The position numbers and the translations under genes are program-made. The notes below the pieces were generated by a model. The model worked only from the letters and a program-made list of their open reading frames with translations, was not told the origin of the DNA and made no database searches. Source: Panacibacter microcysteis (GTDB lineage: Bacteria > Bacteroidota > Bacteroidia > Chitinophagales > Chitinophagaceae). Taken from it: a stretch of DNA of 64,000 nt. Location: contig NZ_JADWYR010000001.1 of assembly GCF_015831355.1 (NCBI RefSeq), positions 124,001-188,000 on the forward strand, in the 5' to 3' direction. Position 1 is the stretch's first letter, and the number at the start of each line of letters is the position of its first letter. Below, piece after piece: positions 52,234-61,405 of the stretch.

Positions 52234-53637
52234 TTAAAACAGTGTAAACTCAACCCTTCTGTTCTGCTGCCTGCCAGAGTCTGTTTTGTTAGATGCTATT
52301 GGCTGGCTTTCGCCGTAACCTGTTGCTTCAATCCTTGAAGGGTTAGCACCTTTTGAAACCAGGTAAGCTTTTACACTTTCAGCGCGGTCTTTAGACAACT
52401 TAAGGTTTGCAGATTCTGAACCTACATTATCTGTATGGCCTGCCAGTTTCAATGTAAAGTTTTTCTGCACCAAAAGTTCGGCAACTTTATCGAGGCTTGC
52501 ATGAGATTTGGCGCGTATCGTGGCCTTACCAAAATCAAATTCAAGGTTTTTTATCGCATCGCTTACAATTCGCCTGTCTTCTTCCGTTACTACTACCTTC
52601 GTTTCTGTTTTCACTTCCGGTTTGGGCAGTGTACAGCCTGAGCCATCTACTTTTTCGCCTGCCGGTGTGTTTGCGCATTTATCAAATATGTCAGCTACAC
52701 CATCACCATCTGAGTCCATCTTCATTTTCGCAATCTCTGCTTTCAATGAATTCACTTCAGCAAGTTTAGCCTCGTTGGCGCTCATGCTTGCATCAAGCGA
52801 CGCCTTCATGGCAGCATTCTGGTCCTGCAGATCCTGTTGTAATGCTGCTACAGGATTGTTTACCATCAACTGAGGTGCGCTCTTCTTACCTATTGCAAAC
52901 TCAAGGCCTGCAAAACCGTAAGAGAACTTATCTTTTCCCGGTCCTGCTGCATAGCCATCAAAATTATCACCATCAAGAAAATGCATACGGTAACCCAGGT
53001 CGATATTTAAACCGGGCGCGGCATTGATCTTTAATCCTCCTGCAACTGGTATAAAAAATTCTTTAATGGATTCGCCATTGGCCTTGTACTCTGTCGTTTG
53101 TCCGTTATTACTTGTAAGTTCCGGCTTATAAGCTGCAATACCACCACCGGCAGACAAGTAAGGTATAACAGCAACTTTACGTGATATAAAGTTGATATTT
53201 CCCAACGTAACAACACCACTTAAACTGGCTGACCAGTCAAGTGTTGTTTTAAACGAACTGTATGGATTATCGGAAGACATACCGTTTCCAAGTTTCTTTT
53301 CATTGTCTCCTTCTGTTGTACCCCGCAAGAAATCTAACTGCAGGGCAAGGTTATGACGGAACTGGTTTTTAATGTAAGCACCATAAGCAAAACCCGTTTT
53401 CCACCGGGTAAAATCATTGCTGCCACCAATACCTGCCACAGGCGCAAGTAAGCCACCATTTACACCAATTGAAAATGTTCTGAATCCTTTTGTACCTGTA
53501 AATGGTTTAATGTTATCTGTTGCAACAGGAGCTTTGGTTGTTGCAGTTGCTAAAGTTGAATCCTGCTGGCATAGGGCTGGTAAACCAATGCCAATAAGCA
53601 AAGCTGTAATGGCATTTCTTTTAACTACGTTTTTCAT
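52234..53637 (-). CDS. OmpA family outer membrane protein
   Basis: Encodes 467 residues from ATG 53635-53637 (MKNVVKRNAITALLIGIGLPALCQQ, a signal peptide). The N-terminal half (about 45-260) is an outer-membrane beta-barrel. A coiled region (about 275-315) is followed by a thrombospondin type 3-like calcium motif (DSDGDGVADIFDKC) and the C-terminal OmpA peptidoglycan-binding domain (about 360-467: LAGHTDNVGSESANLKLSKDRAESV). It anchors the outer membrane to the wall. The CANTPAGEKVDGSGC segment holds two cysteines. Confidence 0.93.
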   Translation of the reverse strand: MKNVVKRNAITALLIGIGLPALCQQDSTLATATTKAPVATDNIKPFTGTKGFRTFSIGVNGGLLAPVAGIGGSNDFTRWKTGFAYGAYIKNQFRHNLALQLDFLRGTTEGDNEKKLGNGMSSDNPYSSFKTTLDWSASLSGVVTLGNINFISRKVAVIPYLSAGGGIAAYKPELTSNNGQTTEYKANGESIKEFFIPVAGGLKINAAPGLNIDLGYRMHFLDGDNFDGYAAGPGKDKFSYGFAGLEFAIGKKSAPQLMVNNPVAALQQDLQDQNAAMKASLDASMSANEAKLAEVNSLKAEIAKMKMDSDGDGVADIFDKCANTPAGEKVDGSGCTLPKPEVKTETKVVVTEEDRRIVSDAIKNLEFDFGKATIRAKSHASLDKVAELLVQKNFTLKLAGHTDNVGSESANLKLSKDRAESVKAYLVSKGANPSRIEATGYGESQPIASNKTDSGRQQNRRVEFTLF

Positions 53638-53785
53638 AAACAAAAGTTGATTGATATTTAGTTTCAACCCTGAAATTCAAACATGATGCCAGATTACAAG
53701 AGCTGTTGCAAACAACGCGGTGTTGTAGAAATTTATCACCAGGACATATACAAAGCATCATGTAATATTGTATAAAGATTACTGC

Positions 53786-54559
53786 ATGCGATTTTCTATC
53801 ACCATTGTATTAGTACTAATATATTCTATTGGGTTAAAGGCGCAGAACACCTACAACAATGTACACGGCACGTTAATACTTGTTGCAACAGGAAAAGATG
53901 GAATTATGCTGGCAGTAGATTCCAGGCTTACGCTTACTGATAAAGACAAAACAATCGGCCTGGTAGACAGTATCGATAAGATTTATACACTAAAAGGTTT
54001 CAGTGTTTGTTATGAAGGTACCGGTATACTGGATAGCAACCGTTTCCTGAGTGCGTCCTTCAGTGAGTATAATAAGCTGCACCGGAAAAAACAGTCCTTC
54101 TCTGAAGCTGTAAAAGGCTATGTTGATTTTATGAAAACACGCTACGAAAAACAACTGAATACAAGCCTGAAAAATAACGCTTTTGTATTTGCCGGTTATG
54201 AAAACAACAAACCGCATATTACATTATGGACGCCCGCTGATGGTGAGATCCGGTTTAATGACAGCGACACCATAATGGAATGCACACATGAAAAAATTAA
54301 AACTTATTTTGGCCCCTACGATCCGCAAAGTTCCTGCGCACAAATGTCTGTGCAGGCTGTAAAAGCCATGCAGCGTTATATTGATGAAGACAAATCATTT
54401 GCCGCAGGCAAACCTTTTAAAACCATTATGATCAGGCCAAACAATACAACCATCACCCTCAATAATTTTCGCGGTAAACAGTTTTATACCACCGCCGCAT
54501 TCAATACTGCCATCAATAAAAAACAGATCACCCTGTTTATGATTAAAGAAGATAATTGA
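53786..54559 (+). CDS. Exported proteasome-fold (Ntn hydrolase) protein
   Basis: Encodes 257 residues from ATG 53786. A signal peptide (MRFSITIVLVLIYSIGLKAQ) is followed after eight residues by HG-TLILVATGKDGIMLAVDSR, which matches the N-terminus of mature proteasome beta subunits and HslV. Predicted catalytic residues are T29 (preceded by Gly, as in self-processing precursors), D45 (at Thr+16, equal to D17) and K65 in DKIYTL (four residues later than K33). The rest (FVFAGYENNKPHITLW) also fits the alpha/beta sandwich. Cytoplasmic compartment partners are absent and export is predicted. The substrate and oligomeric state are unknown; a thresholded structure comparison would settle the fold. 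Confidence 0.75.
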   Translation: MRFSITIVLVLIYSIGLKAQNTYNNVHGTLILVATGKDGIMLAVDSRLTLTDKDKTIGLVDSIDKIYTLKGFSVCYEGTGILDSNRFLSASFSEYNKLHRKKQSFSEAVKGYVDFMKTRYEKQLNTSLKNNAFVFAGYENNKPHITLWTPADGEIRFNDSDTIMECTHEKIKTYFGPYDPQSSCAQMSVQAVKAMQRYIDEDKSFAAGKPFKTIMIRPNNTTITLNNFRGKQFYTTAAFNTAINKKQITLFMIKEDN

Positions 54560-54595
54560 AGAAAGGCTGAGGGGTGGTAAGGACGTAAGGTTTAC

Positions 54596-54776
54596 GGTTT
54601 AGGGTATATCGAATAAGGTTTAAGATATATGGAATAAGGTTTAAGGTGATGGTTTAGGGTATATAGTTTAGTCCATAGGATACGGCACGTGAGGCTTAGA
54701 GATGATATGTGATATGAAAACCATGCGAACTCACCACCACCTTCTCCCCTTCACCATTCACCCTTCACCATTCACC
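54596..54776. repeat. Degenerate short repeats, G-rich then C-rich
   Basis: GGTTTAGGGTATAT occurs at 54596-54609 and 54651-54664; GAATAAGGTTTAAG at 54611-54624 and 54632-54645. A pyrimidine-rich part follows with CTTCACCATTCACC in two perfect tandem copies (54749-54762 and 54763-54776). The region lies in the 346-base gap after the proteasome-fold gene and holds no open frame. Confidence 0.75.
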
Positions 54777-54905
54777 GCCGCCTTTTAAAAACAGCTTAAA
54801 CTGTAGAACAAGTCCTACAGAAATTTCATAAGTTATTGTACTTTACAAGCCGTACCTATTTGCTTAATTGCAAATGAATTCTTACACACAATAATTGCTT
54901 GCTTT

Positions 54906-55091
54906 ATGAAGCTTACAGAATACTTATACCAGCAATGCCTGCGCGTACACAACCAGATTACCGGCAATGCAGCAAGAAAACTTACCTTACTCATCATAGA
55001 TGAAAAGATCAAAGAACTTGAACAACAACCATACGATTTCAACCAGCGCATTGCCGAGCTCAGGCAGATGAAAGAAAACATGGATTACTAA
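54906..55091 (+). CDS. Small helical protein, 61 residues
   Basis: A frame from ATG 54906 encodes MKLTEYLYQQCLRVHNQITG, then ARKLTLLIIDEKIKELEQQP and ending RQMKENMDY. It is predicted almost wholly helical and soluble, with no signal. It ends before a hairpin terminator shared with the converging haemoglobin gene. No family is recognised; coding is likely because the frame is intact and its composition fits the neighbours. Confidence 0.6.
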   Translation: MKLTEYLYQQCLRVHNQITGNAARKLTLLIIDEKIKELEQQPYDFNQRIAELRQMKENMDY

Positions 55092-55122
55092 TTTTGCATA
55101 TACCTGTTATACCAATAAAAAA

Positions 55123-55147
55123 AGCGCAACATACTGTTGCGCTCTCT
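55123..55147. terminator. Terminator between the small gene and the haemoglobin gene
   Basis: AGCGCAAC (55123-55130), loop ATACT, GTTGCGCT (55136-55143), A-run on the left side, so mainly suited to the minus-strand gene. Confidence 0.75.
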
Positions 55148-55167
55148 TATATTTCACTCCAATTAAA

Positions 55168-55725
55168 CTATTGTTGTACTACCGGATCTCTTAAAGTTTC
55201 CAATAATGCACCAACACGTGCAATCAGGTAATCTGGTAATGCATTTTTCTGTGCACCTACCACTACGTCTGCAATAAACTGGTCAAAGTCAGCATCATCT
55301 GCTTTACCACTCATGCGTGGGTTTTTCGCGGGGTCGTGTGCGTCTACCATGTTAAGACCATCGTACGTAAAGTTTGTTGCACCAGTAGCTACACAAAGAA
55401 AATCGGTAAGATTATCACTCAGCATCTGAAAACCGCTAAGGTCGCCTGCTGTAACTTCTGCCAGCAGCGTAGCAAAATAAGGGTTCAGTTCCGGATCTGC
55501 TGCAATAACAAAAATGGTGCTGTCTACAACAGAGCGAATACCCAAACGGCCCTGTTCAATTTGCATTGATGTATTTGCAGGATCGGTAACCATTGCTGTG
55601 CCGCCCAGTGAATCATACAATGTCATTGCCGTTGGCATTGGCGGATCGTCGTTCTTATTACATGCTACAAAAAATGATGTACATGCCGTAATGCCTGCCA
55701 CTAATAATAAGGATGTTTTTTTCAT
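55168..55725 (-). CDS. Lipoprotein group 1 truncated haemoglobin
   Basis: Encodes 185 residues from ATG 55723-55725 (MKKTSLLLVAGITACTSFFVAC). The lipobox ends at C22. The mature part has the truncated-globin pattern: TLYDSLGG (helix A/B), FVIAADPELNPYF, DFLCVATGATNFTYDG, MVDAHDP with proximal histidine H130, and FDQFIADVVVGAQKNALPD. Haem binding and roles in O2 or NO chemistry are family knowledge. Location as an envelope lipoprotein is unusual among globins but reported in sequence databases of this phylum as far as I recall. It follows the next gene upstream (55736-56167) by 10 bases, forming an operon. Confidence 0.82.
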   Translation of the reverse strand: MKKTSLLLVAGITACTSFFVACNKNDDPPMPTAMTLYDSLGGTAMVTDPANTSMQIEQGRLGIRSVVDSTIFVIAADPELNPYFATLLAEVTAGDLSGFQMLSDNLTDFLCVATGATNFTYDGLNMVDAHDPAKNPRMSGKADDADFDQFIADVVVGAQKNALPDYLIARVGALLETLRDPVVQQ

Positions 55726-55735
55726 ACTATGAATT

Positions 55736-56167
55736 TTAATTGAAGAGATGTGAAACTGAACTTGAAACTTTAGAAGTAAATGAACCGGCACCAACAGGGC
55801 AGCCACTTTGTAATTCCTCCTGCGAAGGCATGTACCTTACCACGCTGTAATGCAATTCATTTTTTAATTCGCTGGTAAGTACATCAGCATTTGTTTTTAC
55901 CGGGTAAAAGGTAAATACCGCAATACCGGATTTTTCATTGCACATAACACGGTCAACACCATTCTGTGCATACAGCCAGCCGGTAATTTTCGCTGCATCT
56001 TCTTTGTTGATGGCTTGCTTAAAATCTAACCGCGCCATCACTTTCGTGTTTGCTGTAGGAGCCTTTGGCCGTGTAACCATGTAAATGTGTACCGCAAGCA
56101 CAGCCGCCAGCAAAACAAACGTAGAGAGGCTGATGAGCAATATCTTTTTTACGCTGCGTTTTTTCAT
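55736..56167 (-). CDS. Small membrane-anchored protein of unknown function
   Basis: Encodes 143 residues. One N-terminal membrane segment (KKILLISLSTFVLLAAVLAVHIYMV) precedes a basic then alpha/beta region (ARLDFKQAINKEDAAKITGWLYAQNGVDRV, GIAVFTFYPVKTNADVL) with a fold-like pattern resembling a heavy-metal-associated domain but without its CxxC. It precedes the lipoprotein haemoglobin by 10 bases, so the two are likely cotranscribed and may work in the same envelope process. Confidence 0.65.
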   Translation of the reverse strand: MKKRSVKKILLISLSTFVLLAAVLAVHIYMVTRPKAPTANTKVMARLDFKQAINKEDAAKITGWLYAQNGVDRVMCNEKSGIAVFTFYPVKTNADVLTSELKNELHYSVVRYMPSQEELQSGCPVGAGSFTSKVSSSVSHLFN

Positions 56168-56293
56168 AAATAAGTTTTAGTGATGAACATTAGGTTGACA
56201 TCATGTACGGTAAACGGGTAAAAGCGGTTTTCTTTATCAGGAATTTTTTTGTTGTCAAATGCCGGTAAATATTTCCACACGTTAGTATCTGTT

Positions 56294-56566
56294 TGTTACA
56301 AACTGTTGTACTACTATGAGCCTTGTTGCGTCGCACCCGTGTACTGCATTGCATGATGCAACAAATGGGGGTACAACGACGCACCATATAACTGCGCTGC
56401 TGTGGCAGGTGAACAGCAGCCTAATCAATACCACCAAAAGTTTTGCTTATGCAGGGCAGTATCATTACGCAGTTCCCGAAAGCAGCACGCTACAGCTGCC
56501 ATACAAAGGGAACGATGAACCGAGCGTGGCAACAGGCGATGCCACAAAGAACCCATGCCGGCTAAC
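56294..56566. repeat. Composite repeat: A and third-variant B-side units facing each other (about 273 bp)
   Basis: The left unit (about 56294-56344) ends with a slightly diverged A core (GTTGCGTCGCACCCGTGTAC, 56325-56344). The right unit on the minus strand (56514-56566) starts GTTAGCCGGCATG, carries TGGCATCGCC, and ends with the third core variant (56514-56533). The inner block ATGGCAGCTGTAGCG is at about 56489-56503. It dominates the 572-base gap before the ThuA gene. Confidence 0.8.
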
Positions 56567-56739
56567 AAAGAAAAATGCTGCTTTTTATCTTTTACCATTA
56601 TAGTAAGAGCAGAACATACAAAGGCAATTGCGTGGCTCATTGCGTCATTTATACCGTTTGAAAAAACTTCTCGATTATATGGGCTCTAAACCCTACATTT
56701 ATAGCTATCATTTACCTGTTAAAACTTATAGATCGCCAA

Positions 56740-59700
56740 ATGAAAAAATTTGTTCCGCTCCTCATCCTGGCTGTAGTTGTTATTGTATATGCTGCATGCA
56801 GCAACAAACGCAGCGGCAGGCCACGTGTGCTGGTATTTGCAAAAACCACGGCTTTCAGGCACAGCGCCATACCCAATGGCAAAGCAGCCATTATAAAACT
56901 GGGAGAAGAAAACGGTTTTGATGTTGATACAACAGAAAGTGCCGACTACTTCACCGAAGATTCACTAAAAAATTATGCTGCCGTAGTATTTCTCAACACA
57001 ACAGAAAATGTGCTGAACTACAGGCAGGAAGCAGCTTTCGAGCGATATATACAGGCAGGCGGCGGCTATGTGGGCGTACACTCTGCCACAGATACTGAAT
57101 ACGACTGGGGCTGGTATGGCAGGCTTGTTGGTGCGTACTTTAACGGCCATCCCAAACCTCAAAAGGCAAAGTTTATTATTAAAGACAAAGATTTTCCGGC
57201 CACTAAATTCTTTACAGACACGGTATGGGAAAGAACGGATGAATTGTACAATTTTAAAAAGATTAATCCAGATATACATGTGCTCATCACCATAGATGAA
57301 GCTTCTTACGAAGGTGGTACCAATGGTGCGGTTCACCCCATGTCGTGGTACCATGATTACGATGGCGGCCGTGCGTTTTATACTGAACTTGGGCATACTG
57401 AAGATTCATACACAGAACCAAACTACCTCAAACATCTTTTGGGCGGTATTCAATACGCCATGGGCGATAATGAAGAACTGGATTACAAAAAAGCAAAAAC
57501 ACAGTTACCACCGGATGAAGATCGTTTTACAAAAGTACCGTTGGTACAGGGTGAGTTTTTTGAACCTACGGAAATGACCATTCTGCCAAATTTTGACATA
57601 TTGGTTGGTCAGCGCCGTGGTGAGATCATGTTATACAAAAACGATACGAAGAAAGTAAAGCAGGCAGGCTTCCTGAATGTTTACTGGAAAACAAATACAC
57701 CGGGCGTGAATGCTGAAGAAGGTTTACTCGGCATGCAGAAAGACCCCAACTTCGCTAAAAACAACTGGGTGTATATTTATTACAGCCCTATTGATAGTGC
57801 TGTTAATCGCCTGTCAAGATTTACTTTCAAAAATGACACGATAGATAATGCAACGGAAAAAGTAATTATTGAAGTAAAATCGCAACGGGAAATTTGCTGC
57901 CACACGGGCGGCTCCATTGCCTTTGGCCCGGATGGTTTATTATACCTTTCAACAGGTGATAACTCCACACCGTTTGATGAGCCCGGAGCAAGGTTTGTAA
58001 ACAGCGGGTTTGGCCCCATGAATGATTTACCGGGCCGCATGCAGTACGATGCAAGAAGATCTGCAGGTAATACCAACGACCTGCGCGGAAAGATCCTGCG
58101 TATTCGCGTAAAAGATGACGGCACTTATGAAATTCCGGATGGTAATCTTTTTGCCAAAGGAACAGATAAAACAAGACCGGAAATATTTGTGATGGGTAAC
58201 CGTAACCCTTACCGCATTTCCGTTGACCAGAAAAACAGTTATCTCTATTGGGGAGAAGTTGGACCTGATGCCAATAACGACAGTTTTGCTACACGCGGCC
58301 CGCGCGGCTACGATGAGCTGAACCAGGCACGCAAAGCGGGCTTTTTCGGATGGCCGTTATTTGTGGGTGGCAACTACCCTTACCGTGCATTTGATTACGC
58401 AACAGGCGTATCCGGAGAACCTTTCGATACGGCAAAACCGATCAACAATTCCAGGAATAATACAGGTTTGACCGAATTGCCTGAAGTGTCTCCGCCATTT
58501 ATCTGGTACCCTTATGGTAACTCGCACGATTTTCCACAGGTGGGTGCCGGTGGGCGCAACGCTATGGCCGGTCCGGTATACTATACAGACCTTTACCCCG
58601 ACTCTACAAGGCTGCCTGATTATTATAACGGTAAACTGATTATGTACGACTGGATACGTGGCTGGATAAAAGCCGTAAGTATGTTGCCCAACGGAGATTT
58701 TGACAAGATGGAGCCATTTATGGAGCACATTAAACTGGCCAACTGTATAGATATGGAAGTAGGTCCTGATGGCCGTTTATACCTGCTTGAATACGGAACA
58801 GGCTGGTTCTCTAAAAACGCTGATGCCGGTCTTTCACGCATTGACTACAATGGTGGCAACCTGGCGCCAAAAATTGCAGATGTACAGATTGATAAAACCA
58901 CCGGCGTGTTGCCATTTGCAGTTAAACTGAATGTTACCGCAACAGATCCAGAAAAAGAAAAACTATCTTATGTATGGGATCTTGGCAATGGAACAACGAA
59001 AGAAACAACAGAGCCTTCTCTGGACTATACTTACAATGCTGCAGGTGATTTCAAGATTAGTGTAAGCGTTAAAGATGAGAAAGGCGCAGTTACCAAAAGC
59101 GATGCCATTGATGTGTATGCAGGCAATGAAACACCTGAAGTACAGATTGCGCTTACATCGGGCAACCGTTCTTTCTATCTTCCGGGCGAGCCCATTAATT
59201 ACAAAGTGACCGTAACAGATCCCAAAGACACATCAAAATTCGACCCGGCAAACCTGTTTGTTTCTGTTGATTATGCTGAAGGCTTTGATAAAGCAGCATC
59301 ACCAATGGGCCACCAGCAGGGCGAAGCGGCGATTAGTGGTAAAAGCATTATGCTTTCGCTTGATTGTAAGAGCTGTCATAAAGAAGCAGAAACTTCTGTC
59401 GGCCCTTCTTTCATCGCTGTTTCCAAGAAATATGCAAAAGACCCGAACGCTATGAACTATCTTATGCAAAAGATCAGGAACGGCGGCTCCGGTGTATGGG
59501 GCGAGGTGGCAATGGCAGCGCATCCTACCATACCACAGTCAGACCTGCAGCAGGTGGTTACCTGGATACTTTCGCTGGATAACAAGGCTGCTGTAAAAAA
59601 ATCGCTGCCTGCACAGGGTGTTATTATTCCTGAAGCCAATAAGAAGCCAACCGCATCGCTTGTATTATCTGCAAGCTATACAGACAAAGGCAGCGCAAAC

Positions 59701-60138
59701 ACCAAAGCGTTAACTGGCAGAAACAGTATAGCATTGGCAGGCAACACATATTTCTTTAAAGGCACAGAGAAAAAAGAAGGCTTTACCGGTATTGCATTTA
59801 ATGGCATGAATATCATGATCATTCCTGCCAATGGCTGGTTTGCAGTTGACAGTATCGATCTCAATGGTATAAAAAGCATTGGACTCTCTGCAGGCTGGCA
59901 GGATGCACCAAAATATGGGTACGATATCGAAATAAGACTCGATGCACCTGGCGGAAAAGTGATCGGCACCGGCAGTTTTGCCCCGCCGCCACCAAAAACA
60001 CAGGCTGGCCCTGTACGCGTAAGTATTACACCAGTAACAGACGGGCAGTTTCACAGCATATACGTTATAACCAAGGTTAAAAGCCCTGAAGAGAAAGCGC
60101 AGGCCGGCTTTATGAATATGCAGTTCAATGCCAGGTAA
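56740..60138 (+). CDS. Multidomain lipoprotein: ThuA, sugar dehydrogenase, PKD, cytochrome c, C-terminal beta module
   Basis: Encodes 1132 residues. The signal sequence ends with lipobox VYAAC (C20). Domains in order: ThuA-like (about 28-240: VLVFAKTTAFRHSAIPNG, GGGYVGVHSATDTEYDWGWYGRLVG); a glucose/sorbosone dehydrogenase beta-propeller (about 265-700: GRLYLLEYG, CHTGGSIAFGPDGLLYLSTGD); a PKD domain (about 710-800); a single-haem cytochrome c (CKSCH at 876-880); and a C-terminal beta-sandwich (about 940-1132) like a carbohydrate-binding module. The set suggests periplasmic or surface oxidation of a sugar-like compound, with electrons passed to the cytochrome. The gene is monocistronic, with its own terminator region. 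Domain calls are firm; the substrate is unknown. Confidence 0.9.
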   Translation: MKKFVPLLILAVVVIVYAACSNKRSGRPRVLVFAKTTAFRHSAIPNGKAAIIKLGEENGFDVDTTESADYFTEDSLKNYAAVVFLNTTENVLNYRQEAAFERYIQAGGGYVGVHSATDTEYDWGWYGRLVGAYFNGHPKPQKAKFIIKDKDFPATKFFTDTVWERTDELYNFKKINPDIHVLITIDEASYEGGTNGAVHPMSWYHDYDGGRAFYTELGHTEDSYTEPNYLKHLLGGIQYAMGDNEELDYKKAKTQLPPDEDRFTKVPLVQGEFFEPTEMTILPNFDILVGQRRGEIMLYKNDTKKVKQAGFLNVYWKTNTPGVNAEEGLLGMQKDPNFAKNNWVYIYYSPIDSAVNRLSRFTFKNDTIDNATEKVIIEVKSQREICCHTGGSIAFGPDGLLYLSTGDNSTPFDEPGARFVNSGFGPMNDLPGRMQYDARRSAGNTNDLRGKILRIRVKDDGTYEIPDGNLFAKGTDKTRPEIFVMGNRNPYRISVDQKNSYLYWGEVGPDANNDSFATRGPRGYDELNQARKAGFFGWPLFVGGNYPYRAFDYATGVSGEPFDTAKPINNSRNNTGLTELPEVSPPFIWYPYGNSHDFPQVGAGGRNAMAGPVYYTDLYPDSTRLPDYYNGKLIMYDWIRGWIKAVSMLPNGDFDKMEPFMEHIKLANCIDMEVGPDGRLYLLEYGTGWFSKNADAGLSRIDYNGGNLAPKIADVQIDKTTGVLPFAVKLNVTATDPEKEKLSYVWDLGNGTTKETTEPSLDYTYNAAGDFKISVSVKDEKGAVTKSDAIDVYAGNETPEVQIALTSGNRSFYLPGEPINYKVTVTDPKDTSKFDPANLFVSVDYAEGFDKAASPMGHQQGEAAISGKSIMLSLDCKSCHKEAETSVGPSFIAVSKKYAKDPNAMNYLMQKIRNGGSGVWGEVAMAAHPTIPQSDLQQVVTWILSLDNKAAVKKSLPAQGVIIPEANKKPTASLVLSASYTDKGSANTKALTGRNSIALAGNTYFFKGTEKKEGFTGIAFNGMNIMIIPANGWFAVDSIDLNGIKSIGLSAGWQDAPKYGYDIEIRLDAPGGKVIGTGSFAPPPPKTQAGPVRVSITPVTDGQFHSIYVITKVKSPEEKAQAGFMNMQFNAR

Positions 60139-60149
60139 AATTGTTGTAT

Positions 60150-60200
60150 GTAGCCATCTGCAGTGCATGTGGCATCGCCAGTTGTGTCACTCACTTGTAC
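60150..60200 (+). repeat. Dispersed 52-bp unit, type B
   Basis: Starts GTAGCCATCTGCAG, middle TGGCATCGCC, exact B core at 60181-60200; one base shorter than standard. It lies 11 bases after the ThuA gene. Confidence 0.88.
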
Positions 60201-60298
60201 TGTACAGCTATTTGCAGCATCGATATTGCATATGCGCAGGCACAAATAAAAAATAAAGTAAATAAACTGCTGTAAGCAATACAACAGCATTTCAACAA

Positions 60299-60327
60299 AA
60301 AACCTTGCACAGTTGTGCAAGGTTTTT
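60299..60327 (+). terminator. Terminator after the ThuA gene
   Basis: A near-perfect palindrome AAAACCTTGCACA (60299-60311) / TGTGCAAGGTTTT (60314-60326) followed by TTG. It lies 160 bases after the stop, beyond the repeat unit, so transcripts ending here would include the repeat. Confidence 0.8.
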
Positions 60328-60424
60328 TGTTTTATAAAACTTATGACCTTTACGGTAATGTTCATGTCCTTAATTATGCCAGTAAATATTAACTTTTTTG
60401 TATTTTGTTATATAAACTCAAACT

Positions 60425-61258
60425 ATGGAAGATTTCGAAAACATGAGCGAAGAAGAAAGACTGAAAGCAGAGAACGATTTTCTTAAAATGAAACTGATGC
60501 TTGAGAAAGGAGCAACATTCGAAAAAACTGATCCCGAAGTAGAACTGCCGGCGGATTTTGAAAACAAGTTTTTAAAAAACATCCTTGAATTTGAGAAACA
60601 GTTCGACCAGCATAAAACAACAACGGTGTTTGATAAAATTGGAAGGCCGGCACAATTTAAACCGGTAAACGACATACCTGATGAAGCAATAGAAGACGAA
60701 TGGCTTGCGCTGTATAACTATCTTATAGAACATGGTATTGAAGTTTCTGTAAATAATCCTGCAGTAACGAGCCGCGAACTTTACCGCTTTACTACAGAAG
60801 ACCTGTTTGAATATGAAACAGACGATGTTACCATTCCGGGAATGGTGAGTGGTTTTGTGTACGATGACTTCTACCCCGACTATGAATTTGAAAACTCCAG
60901 GGCCGCGCTCGAAGACGGGATCAAAATAATATTTTCCAGGCAGCCCGTTGAAACACTGCATGGCTACGCAAACAAAATAACGCTAAACGACCATAAAGAT
61001 CTTTCAGAAGAAAAATTCAAACTTATCATCAACAGGTTCAAAGATGCTTTTGAAGATATCATACTGAATGCAACAACCGTAGAACAATGCGTAATAGAGG
61101 AAACCGCCTGCACGGTAAAAGGCACCTACAGTGCAACAGCAACATTAGTCAATGAAACAATCAACTGGAATGACGAATGGTCGGTTATTTTTCATTTTGA
61201 TGATAACCTTGGCTACTGGGAAATTGTAACAGTACTAATACAAAATATCAGGTTCTGA
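60425..61258 (+). CDS. Hypothetical protein, acidic
   Basis: Encodes 277 residues. The protein is acidic and soluble, with a helical N-terminus (MSEEERLKAENDFLKMKLMLE) and a C-terminal mixed region (about 200-277: KLIINRFKDAFEDIILNATT, ETINWNDEWSVIFHFDDNLGYW) that resembles an NTF2-like cone in pattern. No signal or membrane segment. No family is recognised with certainty. It has no close neighbour on the same strand. Confidence 0.7.
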   Translation: MEDFENMSEEERLKAENDFLKMKLMLEKGATFEKTDPEVELPADFENKFLKNILEFEKQFDQHKTTTVFDKIGRPAQFKPVNDIPDEAIEDEWLALYNYLIEHGIEVSVNNPAVTSRELYRFTTEDLFEYETDDVTIPGMVSGFVYDDFYPDYEFENSRAALEDGIKIIFSRQPVETLHGYANKITLNDHKDLSEEKFKLIINRFKDAFEDIILNATTVEQCVIEETACTVKGTYSATATLVNETINWNDEWSVIFHFDDNLGYWEIVTVLIQNIRF

Positions 61259-61341
61259 AAAATATTTATCGGCTGAAATGCAATACGGGAAAGCATTACG
61301 GCGATATCAAAAAAAATATTTTAGAAAAAACCCAAAATAAA

Positions 61342-61374
61342 TTTGGCGCAATTGAAAAAATAATTACAATTTTG
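61342..61374 (+). promoter_or_regulatory. Candidate promoter of a short transcript
   Basis: TTTG (61342-61345), 21 bases, then CAATTTTG (61367-61374), one base off TAnnTTTG. It would drive a transcript of about 165 bases ending at the terminator at 61522-61546. Confidence 0.4.
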
Positions 61375-61405
61375 TGACGTAAAAAATAACAAAACTTATA
61401 GCAAA

